Source of the DNA: Actinomycetota bacterium
GTDB taxonomy: Bacteria; Actinomycetota; Thermoleophilia; Gaiellales; Gaiellaceae
Assembly (NCBI GenBank): GCA_013816245.1
Contig: JACDEU010000010.1
Location: 1-64,000 of the forward strand
Reading direction: 5' to 3'
Length of the DNA: 64,000 bases
The notes beneath the pieces are model-generated. The model did not search any database. It saw only the letters and a program-made list of their open reading frames with translations, and was not told the DNA's origin. Below, piece after piece: positions 16,839-25,541 of the stretch; within the stretch, counting starts at the first letter, position 1, and every line of letters begins with the position of its first letter. Position numbers and translations under genes: made by a program.

Positions 16839-16916
16839 GTGTGGGGTGTCAAAACTCATGTTCCGCCTGCAAATCGTGATTTCTCGCGAGGTGAACCAAG
16901 TTTTGACACCCCGCAC
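16839..16916. repeat. 18-bp inverted repeat with 42-base spacer
   Basis: GTGTGGGGTGTCAAAACT at 16839-16856 pairs with 16899-16916, with 17 of 18 positions complementary. It lies between gene remnants in the island, with no gene in it. It could be the ends of a very small inverted-repeat element or a transcript hairpin. Confidence 0.6.
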
Positions 16917-17015
16917 TTGTGATGGTTCGAGCCCGGGCCACGCCGTGATCTGTTTCCGCGACGGTCGGACGAACGGGCGGCGCAACGTGCGCTGACTCTC
17001 GGGGATACTGCGCGA

Positions 17016-17315
17016 GTGGCGATCACGTTCCGCTTCTCCGCGCAGGACCGCACGATTAGCAGCGACGAGGCGCGCTGGCTACTAGGACAGGTGCGGACCG
17101 CGCGCGAGCTCACCCCTGCGGCCGCTGCCGTTGCGGCGAAGATTGATCAGGCGCTCGACGAGAACGGCGGGGTCGAGACGACATTGACGGAGAGGCGCGA
17201 ACTCATCGAGGCGCTTGAGCGCGGAAGCACCAAGCCACGCTCGCACGAACTGCGCAGCCTCGAGATCGCTCTCCACACGGCTGTCTACGCCGAGACGTAC
17301 CTCAAAGCGCAGTAG
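17016..17315 (+). CDS. Small hypothetical protein
   Basis: 99-residue acidic, helix-rich protein from GTG 17016. No motif recognised. It has an N-terminal beta-like stretch (AITFRFSAQDRTISSDEARWLLGQV) and then charged helices with several ARE/ERRE segments; no signal peptide or membrane helix. Codon use resembles the host and the frame is undisturbed among decayed neighbours, so it may still be expressed. Function unknown. Confidence 0.5.
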   Translation: MAITFRFSAQDRTISSDEARWLLGQVRTARELTPAAAAVAAKIDQALDENGGVETTLTERRELIEALERGSTKPRSHELRSLEIALHTAVYAETYLKAQ

Positions 17316-17772
17316 ACGTCCCAGCGGACGCAGCCCCGAACATATCGGGGCAGCGAACGGCCAGGCCCGTACCCCGCGCGTGAACGGGGGGCTTAGGGTC
17401 CCTCTTCGCTCCCTCCATTCAGGGCCGACAGCTGAACGCCGCGGCTATGGCGGCTGCGAACTCGTGGTTTCAAGCTCCTCGACGCGCTCGATCTCAGCCT
17501 GCTCATACAAGCGCCGCCCTGGCTGAGGCGCAAGAGAAGGCGACGCAAACTGCGGCAGCCGACAGTCCGTCTAACTAAGGGGGGCCGGGGCACGGGACTG
17601 TGGCCAGCCCGCGAGACCCGACCACCTCATGTGAAGTTACGCCAGTCTCGAATCCTTGCGAAGGAAAGCGGCAAGCTTTGAAGGCACCCGCCATCGACGC
17701 CAACGGAGGCCCCACAGCGCTCGAGAGCGGCCGTCCGATCGCACACGTCGATTCGTTCTTTGTTTTCAAATT
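17316..17772. other. Gene-poor island segment
   Basis: About 460 bases with short overlapping frames only. None has a recognisable motif, a ribosome binding site or homologous-looking residues. I see nothing further here that I can support. Confidence 0.4.
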
Positions 17773-17847
17773 CCCCCCTTTGGGGGTAGGCCGCTCGGCC
17801 CAGCGGCCGATGTGAGTTCCGTTACCAATCGAGTGAAAGGGGTTAGT
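17773..17847 (+). promoter_or_regulatory. Structured 5' leader of the repeat protein gene
   Basis: Two adjacent hairpins precede the gene at 17849: CCCCC (17774-17778)/GGGGG (17782-17786) and GGCCGCT (17789-17795)/AGCGGCC (17802-17808). An AAAGGGG ribosome binding site follows at about 17837-17843. The compact arrangement could be a regulatory RNA element, but I do not recognise a known riboswitch class. Confidence 0.4.
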
Positions 17848-17848
17848 T

Positions 17849-19114
17849 ATGCGGCACGTCTTTCGTGGCGGAAGCCGGCGTCTCGGAGTTGTCGGAGTCT
17901 TGACCGTGATCTTTGCGGCGCTCGGTTTTGCAGTCCTCGCCCTTCCAGGCTCGCCACAGGCGGCGCTTCCGGGTGCTTCGGTGACGGTCTGTCAGGTGAC
18001 GGGCTCGGCCTCAGCTCCGAATTACGCTCAGGTCGACGTCAGTGTCGATCAGGTCGCCGCTTACCTCAACCAGTACCCGGGTTCGTTCGTCGGTGCTTGC
18101 CCCAGCGGCGGCAGCGGCGGTACAACCACTCCGATCGCCACGGTGAACGTCTGTCAGGTTACTGTCGCGGGCGGCGTGACCAGCTACGCCCAGGTGCAGG
18201 TCGCGGTCGATCAGCTTCAGGCTTTCCTGAACCAGAATCCTGGCTCGTTCCAGGGCGCCTGCCCCGCAAGCAGCGGTGGAGGCACGGGTGGCACCGGGGG
18301 AGGCACGGGGGGAGTTGTGCCGGTTAATGGCTCGGTCACCGTCTGTCGGGTGACGGGTTCGGCCTCAGCTCCGGATTACGCCCTGCTGACAGTTGCGGTC
18401 AGTGATCTGGCCGCGTACTTGAACCAGAACTCCGGCTCGTTTGTCGGCACTTGCCCAAGCTCGGGTGCTCCGGCCGGTTCGCCCGGCCTGCTCCCGAACG
18501 GCTTCGTGACTCTCTGCTCGCTGACCGGCTCGCTGTCGGCACCGCAGTACGCTCAGGTGACGGTCGCGCTGACCGATCTACAAGCAGCGCTGAACCGTCA
18601 ACCGGGCTCGTTCGTGGGTGCCTGCCCGACCGCCGGCGACGTGAATGGCAACCCTGGCCCGGTCCCGAGCGGCTTCGCCACTATCTGCCGCTTGACCGGT
18701 AACGCGACGACACCGTACGCCACTCTGACGGTCGCCGTCTCACGGCTTGGCGCCTACCTGAATCAGGCTGGCAACATCCTGGCCGCGCCGAACGGGGGCT
18801 GCCCGACGGCTGTTCCCGGCGGTGGTGGCACGGTCACCGGTGGTAGTGGTCCTGGCTCACAACCGGGCAGTTCGCCCGGTTCCTCGAGCCCTGGCTCTTC
18901 CAGCACGATCATCGTGCACACGACACCGAACACGGTGGTGACGGCGACGGGTGCCGGGACGAACAGCACGAGCACGTCCAACGCCCAAGGCGAAGCCAAG
19001 GTCAAGGTCAAGCCAAAACACAAGGGCATCGTCACCATCCGCGGCGCCGGCGGGAAGGTCATTAAGAGCATCGGCGTCACCGGAAAGCAGTCGGGAGCGC
19101 AGCTCACCGGCTAG
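17849..19114 (+). CDS. Secreted five-repeat cysteine protein
   Basis: 421-residue exported protein with a start supported by an AAAGGGG ribosome binding site. Signal peptide or anchor: residues 1-37 (hydrophobic GVLTVIFAALGFAVLALPG). Five tandem repeats of about 42 core residues follow, each of the form (V/A)T(V/L/I)C..TG....YA.(V/L)TVA...L.AYLNQ..GSFVGACP, spaced by Gly/Ser/Pro-rich linkers. Each repeat has two cysteines that could form a disulfide. The C-terminal 90 residues are a Ser/Gly/Pro linker, then an Ig-like, lysine-rich segment (GEAKVKVKPKHKGIVTIRGAG). There is no LPXTG motif. The function is unknown; a cell-wall or surface role is suggested by the adjacent L,D-transpeptidase. Confidence 0.72.
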   Translation: MRHVFRGGSRRLGVVGVLTVIFAALGFAVLALPGSPQAALPGASVTVCQVTGSASAPNYAQVDVSVDQVAAYLNQYPGSFVGACPSGGSGGTTTPIATVNVCQVTVAGGVTSYAQVQVAVDQLQAFLNQNPGSFQGACPASSGGGTGGTGGGTGGVVPVNGSVTVCRVTGSASAPDYALLTVAVSDLAAYLNQNSGSFVGTCPSSGAPAGSPGLLPNGFVTLCSLTGSLSAPQYAQVTVALTDLQAALNRQPGSFVGACPTAGDVNGNPGPVPSGFATICRLTGNATTPYATLTVAVSRLGAYLNQAGNILAAPNGGCPTAVPGGGGTVTGGSGPGSQPGSSPGSSSPGSSSTIIVHTTPNTVVTATGAGTNSTSTSNAQGEAKVKVKPKHKGIVTIRGAGGKVIKSIGVTGKQSGAQLTG

Positions 19115-19125
19115 AACCGCCTGAC

Positions 19126-19153
19126 GGTAGGGAGGGCGCGAGCCCTCCCTACC
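19126..19153 (+). terminator. Perfect 12-bp hairpin between repeat protein and L,D-transpeptidase
   Basis: GGTAGGGAGGGC (19126-19137) and its exact complement (19142-19153) enclose a GCGA tetraloop of the stable GNRA class. It lies 12 bases after the stop of the repeat protein and ends 18 bases before the next start. No T-tract follows, so it may attenuate or protect rather than terminate completely. Confidence 0.6.
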
Positions 19154-19171
19154 AAACAACCAAGGAGAGAG

Positions 19172-19897
19172 ATGACTCAGACCCAAAGCCACACCGCGCG
19201 CAGCAAGACGTCGCTGATCGCCGTACTGCTCGTGTCTCTGTTGGTAGTGGCGGCAGCGGCGTCGGCGGCGACGAGGAGCGGATCGGCCGACTACCCGCGC
19301 GTCGGCCTGATCATCTCAACGACTCTGACCGCGCGCTCGGCACCATCAAGCAACGCCCGCGTTATGAAGACGTTTCACCAGTTCCGCCCGGATTACGCAC
19401 CGACAATCCTGCTCGCGGTCGCCGAGCAGCGAGACACCGACGGACGGCTCTGGCAGAAGGTCGCGATCCCCGGCCGGCCCAACGGACGCTACGGCTGGGT
19501 CAATGTCGAGTTCGTGGAGTCGACTCCGGTGCAGAAGAAGCTCGTTGTCGATCTTTCGAGCCGCACGCTGTACCTCTATGACCAAGGGCGGCTTCGTTAC
19601 CGTACCCGTGTCGCGATCGGCACGCCGCACAACCCGACGCCGAAGGGCAACTTCTACGTTCAGGCCCGATTCAAGCCAACCCACAAGATCTTGGGGGCTT
19701 TCGCCTTCGAAACCAGCGCCTATTCGCCGACTCTGACCGAGTGGCCCGGCGGAGGGGTGGTCGGGATCCATGGCTGGAACGATTCGTCCGTGCTCGGCAA
19801 GGCTGTGTCACACGGCTGCATCCGCATTTCCAACCGGGCCGCCCTCTATCTAAAGCGCCAAGTGCTGTCAGGCACGCCGGTGACTATTCGCCAGTAA
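19172..19897 (+). CDS. Secreted L,D-transpeptidase (YkuD)
   Basis: 241-residue cell-wall enzyme forming 3-3 peptidoglycan cross-links or attaching proteins to peptidoglycan. AAGGAGAGAG precedes ATG 19172. An N-terminal signal segment (LIAVLLVSLLVVAAAASA) is followed by an SH3-like domain (about residues 45-115, ISTTLTARSAPSS to GRYGWVNVEF). The YkuD catalytic domain (from about residue 122) has IHGWNDSSVLGKAVSHGCIRI, with the catalytic cysteine in SHGCIR. It is intact and follows the repeat-protein gene in the same orientation on the island. Confidence 0.93.
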   Translation: MTQTQSHTARSKTSLIAVLLVSLLVVAAAASAATRSGSADYPRVGLIISTTLTARSAPSSNARVMKTFHQFRPDYAPTILLAVAEQRDTDGRLWQKVAIPGRPNGRYGWVNVEFVESTPVQKKLVVDLSSRTLYLYDQGRLRYRTRVAIGTPHNPTPKGNFYVQARFKPTHKILGAFAFETSAYSPTLTEWPGGGVVGIHGWNDSSVLGKAVSHGCIRISNRAALYLKRQVLSGTPVTIRQ

Positions 19898-20019
19898 CGC
19901 CCGACTGGTCGCCGAGCTTCGCGGAAGCTGGTGGCCCGGCTGTATCGGGTCAGTGGTAGGCCGTCGCCGGCGAGCTTGTCGACTCGCGGAGTCCCAGGCC
20001 GCGGGCCGCAGACGATCGA

Positions 20020-20292
20020 AGGGGGCAAGCGAAACGGGCTGACGAGGAACGTCTGCAGCGCCGACCGTGTCCTCGCTCCGCCTTCCATGCAGATGGCTTC
20101 CAAGGAAACGTCGAGTTCTTGGAGCTTCTGTATCTCGACCGAAATACAGTCGAGCGAGGCAGAGCGTTCGAGAGCATCGCCTCGCTTCTGTGGATGAAGG
20201 CAGGAGCGCAAGGTCCCGTGATCTCAACGGAGAGGCTCCTCCTCTCGCGCAGGAGCTCGGAAACGATCAGCAGGCCCTCGTTGACGCGCTGA
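20020..20292 (+). pseudogene. Possible adenine-specific DNA methylase C-terminal remnant
   Basis: A start-less frame ending with TGA 20290-20292 contains GFQGNVEFLELLYLDR and RAFESIASLLWMKAGAQGP. This resembles the C-terminal part of some phage/type III-like DNA methylases as I remember them. No catalytic motif is present. The assignment is weak; at least it is a gene fragment within the island. Confidence 0.3.
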
Positions 20293-20308
20293 AAGACGGG
20301 ATCCGGTG

Positions 20309-20326
20309 GGGCAACACGGGGGCAAC
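20309..20326 (+). repeat. Paired GGGCAAC heptamers near attR
   Basis: GGGCAAC at 20309-20315 and 20320-20326 mirrors the pair at 14948-14966 close to the left end of the island. The spacing differs by one base. Confidence 0.35.
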
Positions 20327-20432
20327 AAGACCTACGGAGCTACGCCGAGACGCGGAGTCTCAGGGGACGTGCCGTAGCGCATGAGCACCGGGATCGTCTC
20401 GTTCCGTCTCGGTGCGCCTGGAGGCGGGGCTA

Positions 20433-20484
20433 ACTCAAAATCCGGTTCCCTTCGGGGGTGTGGGTTCAAGTCCCACCTTCGGCA
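20433..20484 (+). repeat. attR: partial tRNA-Leu copy
   Basis: Copy of the tRNA-Leu 3' part, including the anticodon loop, variable arm, T-arm and 3' acceptor strand, lacking one A in the variable arm. The 5' half of the tRNA is absent, so it is not a functional gene. It marks the right end of the island. Confidence 0.82.
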
Positions 20485-20597
20485 TTCACCAGTTTGAGCC
20501 ATTAAGGCGGCTGGGGGTTGAAACAGGCACCCGAATACCTCGATACTCCTCCCTCTTGCGGGGACAGGCCAATGATCAGCGACGGGGGGTGTCTATC

Positions 20598-21095
20598 TTG
20601 AGGAGATACACAAGGCTTGGGCTGCTTGCCCTGCTGGTGGGCGTGCTGGCTTTTGCCGCGGCAGGATGCGGCGGCAAGAAGAGCTCGAGCAGCAGCGGAG
20701 GCGGCGTTACGGCATTGCCGGCGTCTTCGTGTACGCCAGTCGAGTACAAGGGCGACGGGAAGGCCGACGTGCTGATCGCGACCGACCTGCCGATGCAGGG
20801 AGGCTCGCGCATTCAGTCGAGGCAGATCGTCGGGGCGACCCGGTATCTGCTCGAACAGCAGAACTGGAAGGCCGGCAGCCACAACGTCGGGCTCCAGGTA
20901 TGTGACGACTCGACCGCGCAAGCGGCGAAATGGGATCCGGACAAGTGCAGCCGGAATGCGCACGCGTACGCGCAGAACTCCAGTCTGGTCGGCGTGATCG
21001 GAACGTTCAACTCGGGTTGCGCCGCGATCGAAATTCCGGTGCTGAACCAGGCTCCGGGTGGTGGGCTCCAGCTTCTATCGCCGGCGAACACCTCT
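20598..21095 (+). pseudogene. Truncated substrate-binding lipoprotein (Peripla_BP_6 type)
   Basis: From TTG 20598 the protein has a lipoprotein signal with lipobox FAAAGC, a Lys/Ser-rich linker, then the start of a branched-chain amino acid-type binding protein: VLIATDLPMQGGSRIQSRQ, VGLQVCDDSTAQAAKWDPDK and VVGVIGTFNSGC. After LQLLSPANT the homology ends abruptly near 21095, and the frame continues into antisense comEA sequence. A normal protein would be at least 200 residues longer. The gene is therefore a 5' fragment ending at a rearrangement junction. Confidence 0.72.
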
Positions 21096-21306
21096 AGAGA
21101 CCGGGCCTGCGAACGGCTCCGACGACGTCGACGAACAGCGTCGCCGCGGAAACGTGGCTCGCCGCGGCCGGTGCGACCCGCAAAGGCGGCGTAACGACGG
21201 CAGGCCGCGCGGGCCGCAACAAGAACTTGCCCGCCAGCACGAACGCGAGCAGGAGCACCACACCTGCGACGGCAATCCGCCGGCGATCGAGAGTGAGCTC
21301 TGTCAT
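21094..21306 (-). pseudogene. comEA: Truncated comEA-like competence gene
   Basis: 70-residue 5' fragment of a ComEA-type DNA receptor. It has a cytoplasmic start, one membrane helix (IAVAGVVLLLAFVLAG) and the first strand of the SLBB domain (FVDVVGAVRRPGL). Complete proteins continue with the rest of SLBB and two helix-hairpin-helix DNA-binding motifs; these are missing because the frame stops at the junction near 21095. It lies 60 bases downstream of leuS on the same strand, probably its former operon partner. Any comEC is absent from the window. Confidence 0.68.
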
Positions 21307-21366
21307 GTCGCCAATCCTGGCAACGAGTGCGTCACGTGTCCGTGACGGCTTTGTGGCGAAAGCGTG

Positions 21367-23760
<2,394 letters not shown>

Positions 23761-23778
23761 GTCCGTCCTCTAGAAACG

Positions 23779-23801
23779 AAAAAGCCTCTCGTGTGAGAGG
23801 C
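23779..23801 (-). terminator. Intrinsic terminator in the leuS leader
   Basis: On the minus strand GCCTCTC-ACAC-GAGAGGC is followed directly by five T residues. It lies between the leader peptide and the leuS start, so it can act as an attenuator. Confidence 0.75.
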
Positions 23802-23842
23802 CGTGGGGAGCTGGCGCGGTTTCGCCGCGGTGGCTCCCTTCC

Positions 23843-23863
23843 CTACAGAAGCAGCTCCTTCAC
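23843..23863 (-). CDS. leuS leader peptide (MKELLL)
   Basis: Six-codon ORF GTG-AAG-GAG-CTG-CTT-CTG-TAG on the minus strand, encoding MKELLL. A GAGG lies five bases upstream. Three adjacent leucine codons just before the stop are what a leucine-sensing leader needs. Too short for any other role to be judged. Confidence 0.5.
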   Translation of the reverse strand: MKELLL

Positions 23864-23896
23864 ACCTCGAACTCTAGCACCGTTACAGTCCGGCTC

Positions 23897-24289
23897 ATGA
23901 GCGATTACACACATCTCAACATCAAGGACGTGGAGGACCAGGCACCGAATTTCGGTTTGGGCGACAACCTCGAGTTCCGCATGGCCCGCGTCGGGCTGGG
24001 CCTTGAGGAGTCCGGGATCAGCTACCTCCGAATGGAGCCCGGGTTCCGGCTTCCCTTCGGCCACAAGCACAAGAACCAGGAGGAGGTCTACGTCCTCGTC
24101 AGCGGCTCCGCGCGGATGAAGATCGAGGACGAGGTCGAGGACCTCAAGCCGTGGGACGCAGTGCGCGTCCACAAGGACACGATGCGAACCATGGAAGCGG
24201 GCGACGAGGGTGCGGAGTTCCTGATCGTCGGCGCTCCGAACACCGGGCCCGGCGACGCCGAGATGGTTCAGGAGTGGTGGAGCGACTAA
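23897..24289 (+). CDS. Cupin domain protein
   Basis: 130-residue single-domain cupin. Motif 1 residues are in PFGHKHKNQEEVYVLVSG (two histidines and a glutamate, metal ligands) and the second motif is around WDAVRVHKDTMRTMEAG. No substrate can be inferred. A TACAGT box lies seven bases before ATG with no Shine-Dalgarno, suggesting a leaderless message. It is divergent from leuS. Confidence 0.85.
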   Translation: MSDYTHLNIKDVEDQAPNFGLGDNLEFRMARVGLGLEESGISYLRMEPGFRLPFGHKHKNQEEVYVLVSGSARMKIEDEVEDLKPWDAVRVHKDTMRTMEAGDEGAEFLIVGAPNTGPGDAEMVQEWWSD

Positions 24290-24293
24290 CGCG

Positions 24294-25541
24294 CTGATCG
24301 AGCTCTGCCCGGACACGGCAACCGTCGATGACGGGGAGCTCGTCGTCGGTGGAGCCCGTGCGTCGGCCCTCGCGGAGGTGTACGGGACACCACTTCTCGT
24401 GTACTGCCGGGAAACGATCCTCGCGCGGGCGCGGGCGTACAGACGAGTCGATCCCGAGGCGCTGGTCGTCTACGGGACGAAGGCGTTCCCGAACGTCGCG
24501 CTGCTGCGGCTCCTCGCCGCGGAGGGGCTGGGAGCCGACGTGTCGACGAGTGGTGAACTCGAGTTCGCACTGCGTGCGGGGATACAGGGCGAGCGAATCC
24601 TGTTCCACGGCAACAACAAGTCGGACGACGAGCTGCGGGCCGCGGCCGAAGCCGGAGCGTTCGTGGTCATCGACGCGCTCGACGAGGTCGCGCGAGCGAA
24701 GGTAGCCGGTGTTCGGAGAGTGCTCGTCCGCGTCACCCCCGGCATCGAGGCGGAGACGCACCGCGCGATCCAGACCGCTCACGCCGAATCCAAGTTCGGT
24801 CTCGTCGCGGACGACGCGCTCGCAGCGGTCCGTGACGCGCTCGCGTCGGGACTCGACGTCGCCGGGCTCCACGTGCACATCGGCTCGCAGTTGACGCAGA
24901 GTGCGGAAAGCCTGCTCGCCGTCGAGCGGCTCGCGAATGTCGCAGCGCACTGTCAGCAAGAGCTCGGCTGGGCACCGCGCCTTTTCGACCTCGGCGGCGG
25001 CCTCGCGGTCAGTCACTCTTTGAGCGAGCGCGTTCCGCAGCCCGAGGAGTTCGCGCGGGAGCTTCTTTCACGCCTGCGTGCACACTGGACCGAGCCGGCG
25101 CGGGTGATCTTCGAGCCTGGCCGCTCGCTGGTCGGCCAGGCCGGGCTGACGCTCTACCGCGTCGGCGTCGTCAAGCGCACGACGGGCGTCGCCTATGCCG
25201 CGATCGACGGTGGCATGTCCGACAACCCACGTCCACAGCTCTACGGGTCCCGCTACGAGGCACTCCTCGCCAACCGCGCCGACGAGACGCCGGTGGCGAC
25301 GTTCCGGATCGCCGGCAAGCACTGCGAGTCCGGTGACGTGCTCATCGAGAGCGTCGAGCTGCCCGAGCCTCGCCGGGATGACGTTCTCGCAGTTCCCGCC
25401 ACGGGCGCCTACACCCTGGCGATGGCGTCGAACTACAACGGCGTCGCTCGCCCGGCCGCCGTGCTCGTCGCCGACGGCAACGCCGAGCTCATTCGCCGGC
25501 GCGAGTCGCTCGACGACCTGCTCGCGTTCGAAACGACTTAG
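24294..25541 (+). CDS. lysA: Diaminopimelate decarboxylase
   Basis: PLP enzyme that makes L-lysine from meso-diaminopimelate. Homology begins upstream of the first standard start (GTG 24378): codons from 24294 encode the family-typical LIELCPDTATVDDGELVVGG. The best start is therefore CTG 24294, just after the cupin stop and preceded by GGAGTGGTGGAG. PLP lysine: VVYGTKAFPN. Substrate and cofactor motifs: LHVHIGSQ, FDLGGG, FEPGRSLV and the active-site CESGDVL; C-terminal GAY..AMASNYN. About 415 residues, normal length. Confidence 0.93.
   Translation: MIELCPDTATVDDGELVVGGARASALAEVYGTPLLVYCRETILARARAYRRVDPEALVVYGTKAFPNVALLRLLAAEGLGADVSTSGELEFALRAGIQGERILFHGNNKSDDELRAAAEAGAFVVIDALDEVARAKVAGVRRVLVRVTPGIEAETHRAIQTAHAESKFGLVADDALAAVRDALASGLDVAGLHVHIGSQLTQSAESLLAVERLANVAAHCQQELGWAPRLFDLGGGLAVSHSLSERVPQPEEFARELLSRLRAHWTEPARVIFEPGRSLVGQAGLTLYRVGVVKRTTGVAYAAIDGGMSDNPRPQLYGSRYEALLANRADETPVATFRIAGKHCESGDVLIESVELPEPRRDDVLAVPATGAYTLAMASNYNGVARPAAVLVADGNAELIRRRESLDDLLAFETT

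Larger units (their letters stand above)
14844..20484. mobile_element. tRNA-Leu-associated genomic island
   Basis: The segment from the anticodon loop to the 3' end of tRNA-Leu (14844-14896) recurs at 20433-20484 with one base missing and no other change. This is the hallmark of integration by a tyrosine recombinase into a tRNA gene. The intervening 5.5 kb contains a transposase remnant, a decayed endonuclease VII-like gene, a possible methylase remnant, a frameshifted HExxH protein, one small unknown ORF, a five-repeat secreted protein and an L,D-transpeptidase. No intact integrase is present, so the element is probably immobile. Confidence 0.82.
23779..23863 (-). promoter_or_regulatory. Candidate leucine attenuator of leuS
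   Basis: Order on the minus strand: a short ORF with three consecutive Leu codons, a strong GGGAGC...GCTCCC hairpin with an inner GC stem (about 23807-23838), then the U-tailed terminator. This is the layout of ribosome-mediated attenuation. Slow translation at the Leu codons would favour read-through into leuS. The mechanism is inferred from the layout. Confidence 0.6.

Noticed and set aside
20433-20484. Second tRNA-Leu gene
   Set aside because: The acceptor 5' strand, D-arm and anticodon 5' stem are absent; it is only a repeat of the tRNA 3' part.
14844-20484. CRISPR array or prophage
   Set aside because: No regularly spaced repeats; only isolated phage-like fragments, no structural phage genes.
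23761-23896. T-box riboswitch for leuS
   Set aside because: No T-box consensus or specifier loop was seen; a Leu-codon leader peptide with a terminator fits better.
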